This document shows, piece after piece, positions 52,701-62,448 of a stretch of 64,000 nt of DNA. The stretch's first letter is position 1, and every line of letters begins with the position of its first letter. The translations under genes were made by a program, and so were the position numbers. A model generated the notes under the pieces. That model did not search any database. It was not told the origin of the DNA and worked only from the letters and a program-made list of their open reading frames with translations. Source of the stretch: UBA4416 sp943362175 (GTDB lineage: Bacteria; Bacteroidota; Bacteroidia; B-17B0; Aurantibacillaceae); the NCBI GenBank assembly GCA_943362175.1, contig CALRIU020000021.1, forward strand, positions 1-64,000. The letters are read 5' to 3'.

Positions 52701-55700
52701 ATGGTCGTCCAGTGAGATCTCCGTTTTATTCATCACGGATGCCGGGTCCGCAGGATTCGAGTTAAGCAGGTTCTCGGCATAATTTTCAAAATAGGAATTG
52801 GAAGGCGCTGTTCCGCTATAGGTAGCGTTCGGTACAAACTCGCCGCTTTCTACCGGCCGGTCGTAAGCATCATAATTTACATAACTGAAGTTGCGAGACA
52901 CCGCCGTACCAGAGGAGGCATCCTGTTTGGCGTTTTGAGTATACCTCGATTTGCCGTCCTTGCTGTAAATATAATCCGTTTGTCCTGCATCCGGTTTGTA
53001 AGAGGTCAACAGCTGATCCCAGGAATTATATTTATAGATCTCCTGCATGCTGTGTTGCGGCAGGCCCGGCATTTGGTGGGTATTAACCCCGATAGATGCT
53101 TCCAGGTCGTAGAGAATGTTACTGTCAAAAGGCTGACCGGTATAAGCCATCAGGCTTAGGACCTTCACTTTGAGGCTTGTGGTAGAGGCGGATTGTGCAG
53201 GGCTCAGGTAATATTGCACGGGTGCTTCTATATCCCAGGTCCGAAAGGTGGCGCCACTCTGGCAGCTGTGTAAATAGCAGGTAGCCCACTGATAAATCGT
53301 TACCGGGTTATTGTAAATATTCGTCAATGGTGTGCCGTTCTGATCCTGTAGCTGGAAGGCGATCCGGAAAGGAACGGCCAGGATAATCCCGCAGGGGTCG
53401 GAGCTTCCTCCGCCACCGTTTATTGGCGGAATGATGTAATAAGCGGCCCCTGTGGAATCATAACCGCTGATGGTGGGATTAAAGTCCAGGGTATCAAGCA
53501 CCACACTTGGCTCGGCAAAATTAGCCGCTGCATAAAAATCACCTGGCGTTCTTTGGGCAGGATTGTAGCCCCCTGTTGACAGGCTGACGGTGCTCCAGTC
53601 CTTACGGTAATTAATGGCAACGATCACATTACTCAATTGTAATGCAGAGGGGGTGGGCAAAGTCAGCGGCACCTCGTCTGAAAAATTGCCGCTGGTCATA
53701 CTCCAGTCTACGGTTGCCAGATTGCCTGTGTAAGTTTTGGCATTGCTGAGGGCATTAAAATGAACACGGGTTCCGCTATTGACGATCTGTGGGGAAAAGA
53801 CATAAGCGCTGTCAAAACCATTAGGAGGAACGGACACTTTCAGGCGGTTGGCTTTGTCATAATAATTTATAGTAAAATTATAGTAGTTCAATTTATGCCT
53901 CACAGGAATACTCGATAAAGCATTATAGGGACAACTCTTCAGATAGATGCGGTAAAAGCCGGGAGCCAATGTCGGGTTGGTGCCGGTATAATTCTCGCTT
54001 CCGGAGAACAGAATAGTTTTTCCTGTTTTAAGATCATAGATATTGTAAACATAGTTCGAGCCGCTATTCTGATAGAGTGTTAAAGTACTCTCGCAGCCAT
54101 CCGGCAAGTGAACATCAATGAAGCGCCTGGCCTCTTCCAGGGGCTTTATAACGCCCTGCACATACTGTACTTTTACGTTTACACCATTTTGTTTTCCGGA
54201 CAGGCAAGAGCCAATCACATTGCCTTTCACATCTGTGAAGGTTACTTCTTCCACTCCGTTCTCATCGCGGGTAATTTCTTTCAGGGCGATTTCCCCGGCA
54301 TTGGGATAAAAAGCGGGATTGACCTGCCCGGTATAGTCGTTACCAGTAAAAGCCATCACCAGGTCGTTCATGGTCCAGCTTCCACCATAGCCGAACATGT
54401 AATTTAACTCTCCTGCGGTGGGCATGATAAAGGAGAATTGCTCGTGCCCACTGCCATGCCCGAGGTAATGCCCGGCTTTGGACATTTTTTTGACATCCGT
54501 GGTGTTCAGTGAATTGTATTCAACCCTGTTATAAGGATTTTGTGCTGCTGCTACAAATGGTTCAATATTATTATTGTTGCTGTAATACCAACCAAGCGAA
54601 CCCATCGTGGATTGGTCAGGAGTAACGGGATTACTCTGCTCACCACTTCTCCCTTCCTGATCCGGCATATCAAAATGCTCATAGGTATAAGCATTTCCTT
54701 TGTTGTCACCATTCATAAATCCGTCCTGGTAGCAAAGCTCAGAGGTAAATGCAGGAGCAGGCAGGGATTGAAGCACTGCCCGGCCATAAGCATCATAAAT
54801 CGTTTGAGTGACAATAACATTGTTTTGAGACACATTTCTTGCCAATGATTGAGTAGGCCTGCCCATGTTATCAAAATAATCCTTCGATTCCGAAACGACA
54901 TTACCTGCACCGTCGTAGATGGTGTTCTTTGTCCAGTTTTTAGTATCGCCGCAAACGTTATAAATACCATCCAGTTGGTTAGGCGCTATCGTCAGCGGCC
55001 CGATTATGTGGATGATTCCGCCCAAGAGACGGATGCGCCCCGCCAGGTTAAATTCAGGATTGAGTGTGGTTGTGTAGACCTTGGTTCCGTTAATACTAAC
55101 GTAGAACTGGTCTTCCACCCGCCCGATCCGGATCCTGTCCCCGGAATGAACATCCAGGCTGCCTATAACCCGTTCGCTGTTATGCACAGCGTAGAGTTTT
55201 CCCTCAGATACTTCTATGCCATGTCCGTAATTGGTTGTCCTGTCAGGCAGCGAAAACTCCTGCAGGGTAAAATCAAAATCATTGTCCATGTCAGGGAGTA
55301 CAAATTCGTACCAGCCTGCAGAGCCACTCTTCACATAGCTGGTTGTTGTGGCAGAGGCCGGAAGTGTAGGGTCGATTTTTGCAATGGTGTTTTCATCAAA
55401 GAGCAGGTTCTGCACGTCCACCCAATTGGTTTTTTGCCCGATTGTGAATGCCAGCTTAACGGTATCGATGTATAGGGAATCGGTTACCGATACTGAGTAG
55501 TCGCCTGGTGCAAGATCATAAAGCACACTCGCTTGCGATCCGTTGCTCCAGGTGTAACGGTAGGGAGGCAGGCCGTATTTTGTGTTCAGCTCAATAAAGC
55601 CGGTATTTTGATCGTAGGCCGCACCATCGAGCTTAAAGGCACTGGTCTGGATGCGGGCGTAAAAAGACAGCTGGAGGTTGAGCAGGCTCGTATTGTAAGT

Positions 55701-56186
55701 CTTCATCGCTACTTCCATACGAAGGGTATTAGTGTCCGTCCGGTTTTCAGTGTACATCAGAATATCGTTTTTAAAATACTCGTACTTGTCCGGTTTTTTC
55801 ACCATCATCAGCTTATCGTTTGTAGCACCAGCTCCCAGGGAGGCCAGGACAACGCCGTTTGAGTATATGTAAAGCAAGCCGTTATTAAACAGGAAGCCCC
55901 GCTTGATGTCTGTGTAATGGCGGGTTTTCGAAGTATCTGCCACATCGAGGCCAAAGGCGAAAGAGGTAGTAGTATTGCGCAGCTTATACTGGATACCTCC
56001 CGATTCGTTGTTCTTGAGTATGTTGAGGGTATTCACCCCGGCATTACCCCATTGGGTTCCGTCTGCTGTTTTGGTAATCGTTGATGAATTGACGGCAATA
56101 CCGATTGGGTTTTGCCATACAATGTCCACTGCCATCGCACTCCGGCAGATCGTAAACAGTGTTATTATTAAAATAATCCTTAACAT
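49788..56186 (-). CDS. RHS-repeat polymorphic toxin (DUF6443 type) with variable tip
   Basis: This 2132-residue protein has a signal peptide (MLRIILIITLFTICRSAMA) and two lectin-like beta domains in the first 400 residues. The Bacteroidota RHS entry domain (DUF6443) lies near 405-475 (YDGAGNVVSESKDYFDNMGR). YD/RHS repeats run from roughly 1040 to 1650, the HLGNMRTTF motif is near 1655, and the RHS core end NYNPLTARFNTTDPYEQY plus NQINQVDPDGG is near 1880-1912. The tip (about 220 residues) begins with two glycine-zipper segments (VGAAGGAVIGGVTGFAIA, GIGAGIGAAAGALAFGVI), then an unrecognised Arg/Lys-rich beta-like region. The zipper segments suggest membrane insertion. Unlike the Tc proteins it has a signal peptide, so it is exported by its own cell. 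Confidence 0.88.
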   Translation of the reverse strand: MLRIILIITLFTICRSAMAVDIVWQNPIGIAVNSSTITKTADGTQWGNAGVNTLNILKNNESGGIQYKLRNTTTSFAFGLDVADTSKTRHYTDIKRGFLFNNGLLYIYSNGVVLASLGAGATNDKLMMVKKPDKYEYFKNDILMYTENRTDTNTLRMEVAMKTYNTSLLNLQLSFYARIQTSAFKLDGAAYDQNTGFIELNTKYGLPPYRYTWSNGSQASVLYDLAPGDYSVSVTDSLYIDTVKLAFTIGQKTNWVDVQNLLFDENTIAKIDPTLPASATTTSYVKSGSAGWYEFVLPDMDNDFDFTLQEFSLPDRTTNYGHGIEVSEGKLYAVHNSERVIGSLDVHSGDRIRIGRVEDQFYVSINGTKVYTTTLNPEFNLAGRIRLLGGIIHIIGPLTIAPNQLDGIYNVCGDTKNWTKNTIYDGAGNVVSESKDYFDNMGRPTQSLARNVSQNNVIVTQTIYDAYGRAVLQSLPAPAFTSELCYQDGFMNGDNKGNAYTYEHFDMPDQEGRSGEQSNPVTPDQSTMGSLGWYYSNNNNIEPFVAAAQNPYNRVEYNSLNTTDVKKMSKAGHYLGHGSGHEQFSFIMPTAGELNYMFGYGGSWTMNDLVMAFTGNDYTGQVNPAFYPNAGEIALKEITRDENGVEEVTFTDVKGNVIGSCLSGKQNGVNVKVQYVQGVIKPLEEARRFIDVHLPDGCESTLTLYQNSGSNYVYNIYDLKTGKTILFSGSENYTGTNPTLAPGFYRIYLKSCPYNALSSIPVRHKLNYYNFTINYYDKANRLKVSVPPNGFDSAYVFSPQIVNSGTRVHFNALSNAKTYTGNLATVDWSMTSGNFSDEVPLTLPTPSALQLSNVIVAINYRKDWSTVSLSTGGYNPAQRTPGDFYAAANFAEPSVVLDTLDFNPTISGYDSTGAAYYIIPPINGGGGSSDPCGIILAVPFRIAFQLQDQNGTPLTNIYNNPVTIYQWATCYLHSCQSGATFRTWDIEAPVQYYLSPAQSASTTSLKVKVLSLMAYTGQPFDSNILYDLEASIGVNTHQMPGLPQHSMQEIYKYNSWDQLLTSYKPDAGQTDYIYSKDGKSRYTQNAKQDASSGTAVSRNFSYVNYDAYDRPVESGEFVPNATYSGTAPSNSYFENYAENLLNSNPADPASVMNKTEISLDDHFRTHERVTIIYDLPDPDFYTLTGLSASSYKQEFVTGDVSYSYNENKRTWYSYDELGRTVWMVQRYENTAGTGTYAIKTFNYSYDFLGNVTQIAYQKENTSESLYHYYVYDADKRLKKVFTSRDGLSRKEEAAYYYYLHGPLKRLELANKLQGIDYVYTINGWLKNINAPEMDNLRDPGKDGQTNNTYQVPKDLFGMSLDYFDGDYEKASTYVQTYPEPQNSNPAVAPDLFNGIIKAQRWQTRTPAGGSALAYQGQHLFYGYQYDKKYQLKEANFGVWDADGIQNYPMGEGVANDINVNLSNDYKVYNLSYDYNGNIKTLSRNAYAAGTGGINLDALNYSYLGNSNKLEKVTDAITSNPYASLGYNPGQGANNFQYNAIGELISDTKDTKKYTYNSFGQITRVADLSDNPIVEYDYDEGGQRIVKRAFVGGNTTTTMYVRDGAGQVTAIYEKTTASPTYAIKEWNIYGADRIATAYETGASLPEYIYEINDHLGNMRTTFKASPVSLLSTYFSGDDTYDYFLKDPLNTVDATVDINGGVGNSVKVFFPSKVNGAGFDKIPVSYGQTIEATVFSHYTASTRPNASLVIDLVDENGNLLAGQNTSATTIPSGSGTWNNFMTSFVITENYPQMYVKVYPSNPDALGTPVWFDNLSVEVVGSVASSIAVPEQLSVASYYPHGSVMPGLNYSSTLGGRYGYQGQYAEQDKEINESFFELRNYNPLTARFNTTDPYEQYHSPYLAMGNNQINQVDPDGGNAASVLVGAAGGAVIGGVTGFAIAKGNGLDKSQQWKYTGIGAGIGAAAGALAFGVIFDAKIGSQRYALGNKGGLSLKAREGISWGIHFDATRFFNALGVVNFRPWVATVKIGDYKNVSRWNDYVEYDNSDGGSFSYNESLTKRYRVAYTGSTSPGNTNTWTGRTRFSAFTFRGGVFYARPVKKATLNIFQANGTARLRIQIKSETKVWRRFRISITPK

Positions 56187-56198
56187 ATACTCAATTTT

Positions 56199-56651
56199 TT
56201 AGTTAGTGTTTGATAAACTTAATGGAGAGGAGAGTTGCCCGTTGGTGTTTTCTACTTTCAGTTCGACAGCATAAGTACTGATACCCACGTAGGTGCCCAG
56301 GCTCAGGTACACTGCTCTTCCTTTGCGCTCATAGGCAGTTCCATCAGGAAAGCTACCGCTCTGATCGAATACAAAGGTTTTATCCAGGTAATTTGCCGTT
56401 CCGGCAGTCGGGCCCATCTTTACATGAAACTTCGATGTACTTGTGCTATCGTTTAAAACAAACACCACTTTGTAAATCACCTGGGTTGTTGGTTTAAAAT
56501 CAAGATCACCTACACCCATTGTCTGATCTCCGGGTTGAACAATCATGATCATGCTGAGGGAATCAGCAGGCAAAGGCGTTTGTGAAAAAGCACCTTGGCT
56601 GTATGCCAAAGCTGCCATCCACCCAATTATTAGAAAAACCGTTTTCATCAT
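56199..56651 (-). CDS. Small exported protein between the two RHS/YD genes
   Basis: This 150-residue protein has a signal peptide (MMKTVFLIIGWMAALAYSQG) and a beta-sandwich-like body (QVIYKVVFVLNDSTSTSKFH, GTYVGISTYAVELKVENTNG). I do not recognise a family. The gaps are 18 bases to the upstream gene and 12 to the RHS gene, so it is part of the operon and perhaps a secreted partner or lid of the toxin pair. Confidence 0.65.
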   Translation of the reverse strand: MMKTVFLIIGWMAALAYSQGAFSQTPLPADSLSMIMIVQPGDQTMGVGDLDFKPTTQVIYKVVFVLNDSTSTSKFHVKMGPTAGTANYLDKTFVFDQSGSFPDGTAYERKGRAVYLSLGTYVGISTYAVELKVENTNGQLSSPLSLSNTN

Positions 56652-56669
56652 GTTGAAGTCTGTTAAAAT

Positions 56670-59600
56670 TTATCTGCTGTAGTTATACTCTGATTTAGAT
56701 ACCTGCTTCAGACCTTGTTTGGTTTCCTTATAGGTAGAACTGATGCGCCCGGCATTATCATAAATAAATTTGGTCGCAAAGTTTTCCTCATCCAGAATCG
56801 CCGTTACCAGGCCTGTTTTGGAATCATATACACTGGAGGTTAATGGTGTACTGAGGTTGTGAACCCTGAAATCATCGAAATAAACAGGTCCTCCCGTTGT
56901 GGTAGCGGATGGGGTGTTTTTGCAGCCGAATTCCACAGTTGTGGCACCTGACACACCGGAATTAATTTTCAGGTCCAGGTTGAACAGGTACCAGCTTCCT
57001 ACCTGGGTGACGCCCGGATCACCTAATTTGATTTGAACGGACGTGATGGCAGTGCCGCCACTGTTTTTAATGGTTCCATACAGGATGGCGTCCTGCACAT
57101 TAGAGGCATGCACCCATACGCTACTCCTGTAAGTCGTATAATCGAACTCTGTGCCATAAGCGCCTTTAAACTGGAAGCCTGTTTGATTGGCAGCACATTT
57201 AGAACTGTATTTTCCGGTATGGGCAAAAGTGGAAGACGGGAATTGCGTTGCAACACCAGCCACTTCGCCGTCAAAATAATTCGGGTCATTGGATTTGTCT
57301 TCGGCGCCTGAGTAACACCAGCCGGTATAGGCTGAGTTTGGCTGACCAGCAATTTCAAAAGCATTCCCGTATCCATATTTGACAGATGATTTCATGCCGT
57401 TGATGTCTTTTGATTCCAGGAGCTTTGAATAGCGGTCGTATAAGGTGGCCTCGGAAGTTTTGATCCAGTGTGAATTTTGAGTTGGCAGGGACCAGTTGTA
57501 AGCCACATAATCGCTGTTCTTGATCGTGCCGTCCTCATCCACAATGGACTTCCATTGGTAGGACTGGAAAGGCAGGAACACGTTACCATCCAAGTAAGGG
57601 AGGTTGAGTGCGGTACCTGGCGCTACATTCTGATAGGCATTGCTTGTGCTATTGTATGCCCTGTAATTCTGCGCTTTTGACCAGGTAGTGATGGAGGCAT
57701 CGAGGAGCTTTTTGTTATTTGCCTGGTCATACACGTAGGAGTATTGTTCAGCAGGGGCGATCATCATATTCTTGCTCTTCGGGTCATACACCTTAGAACC
57801 CATTTCTGTATATTTCGTGTAAGCGGGCACGGTGTAGCTTTCGTATTTTTCCTGGTTGCCATAAGTGGTGATAACCCTGGTCGGCGCTCCTGTCAGGTAA
57901 TCATATTCCTTAAATTCCTGCCGGGATGTGATCCCGTTTTGTGTAGAGCTGACAGACTTTAAGATGTTAGGATACTTTATCTTGTTGGTTTGTAACAAAC
58001 GGAAAAGATACCAGTCCTGGATGAGGTTGCCAGAATTGTCCTCTGTGTGATTGCTTTTCATGTATTCGTACAGAAAGGTGGTTTCTGCGTATTTGCCAAG
58101 GTTATTGGCGTAGTCGTTCGCAGAATTGTCTGTGTACTCGTAAACTGTTTTGCTGATCAGGTGATCTTTCGTGTTATAGGATTTAATTGTGTCCAGGTTC
58201 CCGATCATGGCCGTTTTATTAATGATCGTGAAGTTGGCGGAAAGATGGTTGTAGTATTTGTAGTAATCTTTGAGGCCGCTACTGCTATGTTCGGAGTTAT
58301 ATTGACCTCCCGCTATAAGGTTCTTTTGATAGGAAATCATATTCACATGAGGGGTCACAAAATGGAAAACGGTCTTGTTGGTTTCCTGGAATACGCCTTC
58401 AAAGCGTCCATTGGTTACTGTGACATAGGAGTATAGGATAGGTGTAACGGGATGATCCTGCAAGTCGTAAAAGGAATAATAATGTCCCGCTCTGGCATGC
58501 TCAGGCTCATAGGTGCAAACGCCGGAAGAGATGGTTTTCCCTGGTATAATCTTAGTATAGTCATACCTGGTACAATAGCTATTGCCGTTTTCGTCTTTGA
58601 TCTTGATCTCTTTTGTGCGGATTCCACCGCCATATTTTTGCGAAATAGTATTATTATAAATGTCAATTCCATTAAGAGAAGAATAAGTGTCACGCTCATA
58701 ATTAACTTCAATTTCAGAGCCTAGTGGCGTAGTAATTTTCTTCAATGACCACTGATCACCTCCGGAAGTAGGTTCATGCCCTGTTGTGGCATTGACTCCA
58801 TTGGGGTTGTATATATTCCAGTCGTCCCATTTATTGATGTCGTAATTCGGGTTTTCTGTCAATGACGATAGATTGCCATAATCAAACACATAGCCCGGCA
58901 TGATTCGCGCGTTCTGCGCGGACATAAAATCAACTGACATCAGTGTGAGCTTGCCTTTTCTCAGGCTGAGATCTACCGAAGAGCCATCGTCACTGTTATA
59001 GACCGGGGTGGTGCCGTTGCTGTTGTAGTCAAAGGAGTTCCAGGTTTTGTTACACAAACCGTAAGAATAATTGAAGTGGTATTTATTGATCTGGTTTTGT
59101 TTCAGGAAATTACTGATCGCCGTCGGAGCCAGGTCAAAATTATCCAGCACATTTGCGTAGGTATCGTTATTGTGCAAGGTCCCTGCTCCTTGTCCTGAAT
59201 TGAATGAAGCATCAAGCCCCATTCCACCCGAGCCCGTTGATGTGGTCAGCGTATTATAGTCTTCGTTCGTGAGGATATAAATATCATCCAGCTTTAGGGT
59301 GCTGGAGCAATCTGTCACCGTTCCATCCCCGGCATCAAGGCCATCGGTGTCATGAAAGCTCTTTCCGTCTGTCTTATAACTTTTGGCAAATAAGGCCGTA
59401 TGTGTGCGGGTGGAGATCTTATTGAGGTAATACGTTTCCTTCACGCCTTTTTTCATAGAGAAATTATCTGTACCCGACAAGGCAAAGGAATGGTATGGCG
59501 TTCTCCACATATAATTGCTGGCGAATTTGCCGTAGTTGAACTGTACCCAATAGCCCCAATCTTCGCTGTCGATCAAACCGATGGTTCCCCTATCAATAAA

Positions 59601-61310
59601 ATCCGAGCCTGTGATGCCGGTTAATAGCCACATGGTTGCGTAAGGATTGGGGTTGTATACTCTGCAGTGTGTGTTGCCCTGATCAAAGCGTGTATATTCG
59701 CTTTTATTGTAAACCGGGATCGTGTAATGATAGGTAAGGCCGTCTTCCCTGGTAATGGTAAATCCTCCTATGCCTTCAGAAGGCAAGCCGTTCCGGTTGA
59801 AAAGCGATCCGGATTCCATAAATCCTTGCGTTTTAGCAGTATTGGTGCTGATCTCTGTGTTGGTGTACCACTGGATATGCCTCCCATGCACCAGGTTGTT
59901 ATTGTACAGGCCATTCCTTACAGGCTCGGTTTTAAGAGCAGGATTGTATCCGGTACGGCCGAAATCGTAAGCTTTGGCATCGTTAATAAGAACAATACCC
60001 TGATTTAAGAAGTACAATGGTGTGAAGGCAAAAGCCGGACTGTTCAGATTCCCGCCAATCACAGGATAGGTGTAGGAATTGGACGGATCACCGGTATATT
60101 TAAAATTGACTTTTCCACTCTGATAACCAAAATTTGAAATACTATAAGAATCGTGATAGGTGCCGGAGGCCACCGCATTACTGAATGAGCCCATGTCCTG
60201 CCTATAAGGAGTTATCCCACCACTGACACCGCTTGATTTGACACTGAAGGCGTCATAAGCGATGCCGGTTGGATTGACATTGCTCGCATAGGAACCCTGG
60301 TCATAATGCATAAACATATCAGACGATGGAACATTGCTAACCGGGGTGCCATCTCCTGAATTATAATAAATATTAATTAAGTCGGAATTAGTGGGTTGGT
60401 TTGCAGTGCCGTTAAACACATAAGTGGAATGGTCATGGACCGATGACTGATAACCCCTCCCCATACCGTCGAGGTGAAGCGACCCGTATTGTTTCTCGGA
60501 AGTGGTTTGGTCAAAATAGTACTTGAAGGCTGTTTTTCTACCGATGCCTAAAAATCCTTTCTTCTCAATGTTTGCCTCAATATTCCATCCTCCGTTCCGC
60601 TCTTTATTCAGGGCATTTCCGGCAGCGCTAATGGTGGCCGCAGTTTGTATGCCATTATAAGCGAGCTGTAGTAAAGAGCCTGCGGGACCGCCCCAGATAG
60701 AGATCATATTATTCATGTGCTTGCCCATACTTTGGGCCATATCATCAATCGAATATTTCAACGAACCATTTGAATAGGTCAGTCCGACACTACTTAACCC
60801 GACTTGCTTTTTTGTTCCCCAGCCAAAATGGAGATCGCTCAGGCTCACGGTACCACCTTTTCCTTTTTCCGAATCGTAGTATTCTGTGTACATCAGGAAG
60901 TTTCGCACGTAGGCTGAGCCGCCACCGTTGGTCACATTGGTGGTGACTTGTTCGCCATTAAAATCATCCGGGTACATGGACACATTCCGGTCCACGACGC
61001 CAGGATTTAACGACCATCCCAAACCAACCCAGGAGGATTCTTCGTCCAGCTCGATCCCAGCATGGTAAGAAAGGGGCATCTGAAATCCGCCTTCCGGCGA
61101 AGGCACATTCAGTAAAGGAATGTTGTAACTAAAATCGCCTGTGATCAGGTCAACCATATCGGTGGTGTTGAACTCCTCGTAAGCGGCAAACTCCGGCTGG
61201 GTGGCATCACCTGTTAAACCATAACTGACTGTCGGTAATACCGACTGGCCAATAAAAATGGTAAGTAAAAAATAGACTTTGCTGTTGTGAATGAGTGTTT
61301 TCTTCTTCAT
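56670..61310 (-). CDS. SpvB/YD-like exported protein, B-component-like partner of the RHS toxin
   Basis: This 1546-residue protein has a signal segment (KVYFLLTIFIGQSVLPTVSYG) and an SpvB/TcaC-like entry (VDLITGDFSYNIPLLNVPSP, LSYHAGIELDEESSWVGLGW). A long body with many aromatic YD-like strands follows. A carbohydrate-binding-like beta domain near 1385-1500 ends in YFDDFRVHNLS, and a final YD repeat (ATKFIYDNAGRISSTYKETK) is the last thing before the stop. It has no RHS core or toxin tip, so it resembles the B half of a B-C cocoon with the C half supplied by the RHS gene downstream. Its ATG overlaps the lipoprotein stop (ATGA). Confidence 0.8.
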   Translation of the reverse strand: MKKKTLIHNSKVYFLLTIFIGQSVLPTVSYGLTGDATQPEFAAYEEFNTTDMVDLITGDFSYNIPLLNVPSPEGGFQMPLSYHAGIELDEESSWVGLGWSLNPGVVDRNVSMYPDDFNGEQVTTNVTNGGGSAYVRNFLMYTEYYDSEKGKGGTVSLSDLHFGWGTKKQVGLSSVGLTYSNGSLKYSIDDMAQSMGKHMNNMISIWGGPAGSLLQLAYNGIQTAATISAAGNALNKERNGGWNIEANIEKKGFLGIGRKTAFKYYFDQTTSEKQYGSLHLDGMGRGYQSSVHDHSTYVFNGTANQPTNSDLINIYYNSGDGTPVSNVPSSDMFMHYDQGSYASNVNPTGIAYDAFSVKSSGVSGGITPYRQDMGSFSNAVASGTYHDSYSISNFGYQSGKVNFKYTGDPSNSYTYPVIGGNLNSPAFAFTPLYFLNQGIVLINDAKAYDFGRTGYNPALKTEPVRNGLYNNNLVHGRHIQWYTNTEISTNTAKTQGFMESGSLFNRNGLPSEGIGGFTITREDGLTYHYTIPVYNKSEYTRFDQGNTHCRVYNPNPYATMWLLTGITGSDFIDRGTIGLIDSEDWGYWVQFNYGKFASNYMWRTPYHSFALSGTDNFSMKKGVKETYYLNKISTRTHTALFAKSYKTDGKSFHDTDGLDAGDGTVTDCSSTLKLDDIYILTNEDYNTLTTSTGSGGMGLDASFNSGQGAGTLHNNDTYANVLDNFDLAPTAISNFLKQNQINKYHFNYSYGLCNKTWNSFDYNSNGTTPVYNSDDGSSVDLSLRKGKLTLMSVDFMSAQNARIMPGYVFDYGNLSSLTENPNYDINKWDDWNIYNPNGVNATTGHEPTSGGDQWSLKKITTPLGSEIEVNYERDTYSSLNGIDIYNNTISQKYGGGIRTKEIKIKDENGNSYCTRYDYTKIIPGKTISSGVCTYEPEHARAGHYYSFYDLQDHPVTPILYSYVTVTNGRFEGVFQETNKTVFHFVTPHVNMISYQKNLIAGGQYNSEHSSSGLKDYYKYYNHLSANFTIINKTAMIGNLDTIKSYNTKDHLISKTVYEYTDNSANDYANNLGKYAETTFLYEYMKSNHTEDNSGNLIQDWYLFRLLQTNKIKYPNILKSVSSTQNGITSRQEFKEYDYLTGAPTRVITTYGNQEKYESYTVPAYTKYTEMGSKVYDPKSKNMMIAPAEQYSYVYDQANNKKLLDASITTWSKAQNYRAYNSTSNAYQNVAPGTALNLPYLDGNVFLPFQSYQWKSIVDEDGTIKNSDYVAYNWSLPTQNSHWIKTSEATLYDRYSKLLESKDINGMKSSVKYGYGNAFEIAGQPNSAYTGWCYSGAEDKSNDPNYFDGEVAGVATQFPSSTFAHTGKYSSKCAANQTGFQFKGAYGTEFDYTTYRSSVWVHASNVQDAILYGTIKNSGGTAITSVQIKLGDPGVTQVGSWYLFNLDLKINSGVSGATTVEFGCKNTPSATTTGGPVYFDDFRVHNLSTPLTSSVYDSKTGLVTAILDEENFATKFIYDNAGRISSTYKETKQGLKQVSKSEYNYSR

Positions 61311-61921
61311 AAGATTAAATCAAAATTGAGTTCAGGGGCCTTTAAAATATCTGTTTTGCGAAAGGTAAATAAGAATTGATCGGAGGTGCAGGTTATAAAA
61401 TCTTTTACCGCAACATCATAGCGGTTTGCGACTTCAGGCGCATCGTTTTTAAATACCAGGAGAATATTGGTGGAACTGGTCATGCCGTATAACCTTGGAT
61501 AGCTGTAGTCCACCAGCTTGTAGTTATGACCATAATCGTCTGTTAGCCTCACGTATTGCTCAAGGCCGAAAGACACCCGTTTTTGAAGTTCACCAAAATC
61601 GGTTCCGGGAATCTGTTGTGAAAAAAGGTCTTTACCTAACCAGGACACACAGAGATTGAAATATAAATATTCTTTGTGGGCTTTTCTAAGACTGTCGATA
61701 TGAATACTACTATCGCGTTTAGCCAGGTATTGTGCAGCAATCAGATCGGAAGGTTTAAAATAAACTTTATAAGTAAATCCAGATGCGCTGTCGGCTACTA
61801 CGAGTTTATTCTGAGGGTCATTCAGGTAACTTAGCAGTTCGGTTTTCCCTATCGGTCTCTGACAGCCTGGCAAAAGTTGCAAGATCAGTACGGCAAGTAT
61901 ATGTAAAACCACCAGGCGCAT
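61307..61921 (-). CDS. Lipoprotein of the RHS operon, unknown function
   Basis: This 204-residue protein has the lipobox ILQLLPGCQRP, with Cys at about residue 20. The body (ADSASGFTYKVYFKPSDLIA, YLYFNLCVSWLGKDLFSQQI, STNILLVFKNDAPEVANRYD) is not a family I recognise. It overlaps OmpH by 1 base and the SpvB-like gene by 4 bases, so the three are made together. A role in docking or exporting the giant proteins at the outer membrane is inference. Confidence 0.75.
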   Translation of the reverse strand: MRLVVLHILAVLILQLLPGCQRPIGKTELLSYLNDPQNKLVVADSASGFTYKVYFKPSDLIAAQYLAKRDSSIHIDSLRKAHKEYLYFNLCVSWLGKDLFSQQIPGTDFGELQKRVSFGLEQYVRLTDDYGHNYKLVDYSYPRLYGMTSSTNILLVFKNDAPEVANRYDVAVKDFITCTSDQFLFTFRKTDILKAPELNFDLIL

Positions 61922-62448
61922 TATTTTCCAGGCTTATTCAGGATATTGATAATTTCATCTGTTATATCAATGGTCTCATCAGCATAAACGACACTCCCGG
62001 TAGCATTTGCCCCAAGCACGACGCTGTAGCCTTTGTCCTTGGCATACCTGGCGATGACCTTGTTGATTTCCTCGATGGCTTTCTCAGTCACTTCAATCTG
62101 TTCCTTTTTAAATTTCTCGTCATTAATAGTGGAAAAATGCTGGTACCGGTCCTGCATCATGCGCAGTTCTGTTTCCGCACTCTGGATCTCCGCAGTATTC
62201 ATACTGCTTTTGTTCTTCTCATATTCCCTGAGCTTAATCTGAAATTCCTGGCTAAGGGTATCGGCTTTGCCTTTTAGTTCAAGCTCTTTTGCCTGGAGCT
62301 TTTTAGCGGCCTGTTCGATGCCGGGATAGGAACTAATAACCTTTGTGTTATCGACACAGGCTACTTTTGCCTTTTTTGTAAAAAGAAAATAGGCCATTAT
62401 ACACAGAGCAAGGCCGAACGCAATATTGAGGAGTTTTTGGGAGTTCAT
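61921..62448 (-). CDS. OmpH/Skp-family periplasmic chaperone-like protein
   Basis: This 175-residue protein has an N-terminal membrane segment (LLNIAFGLALCIMAYFLF) without a good cleavage site, then a long coiled coil (about residues 50-130: AAKKLQAKELELKGKADTLS, LRMMQDRYQHFSTINDEKFK). It ends with the Skp-type closing strand region YSVVLGANATGSVVYADETI. Skp-like proteins hold unfolded outer-membrane proteins in the periplasm. As first gene of the operon it probably keeps the exported giant proteins or the lipoprotein soluble during transit (inference). It stays membrane-anchored if the segment is not cleaved. Confidence 0.85.
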   Translation of the reverse strand: MNSQKLLNIAFGLALCIMAYFLFTKKAKVACVDNTKVISSYPGIEQAAKKLQAKELELKGKADTLSQEFQIKLREYEKNKSSMNTAEIQSAETELRMMQDRYQHFSTINDEKFKKEQIEVTEKAIEEINKVIARYAKDKGYSVVLGANATGSVVYADETIDITDEIINILNKPGK

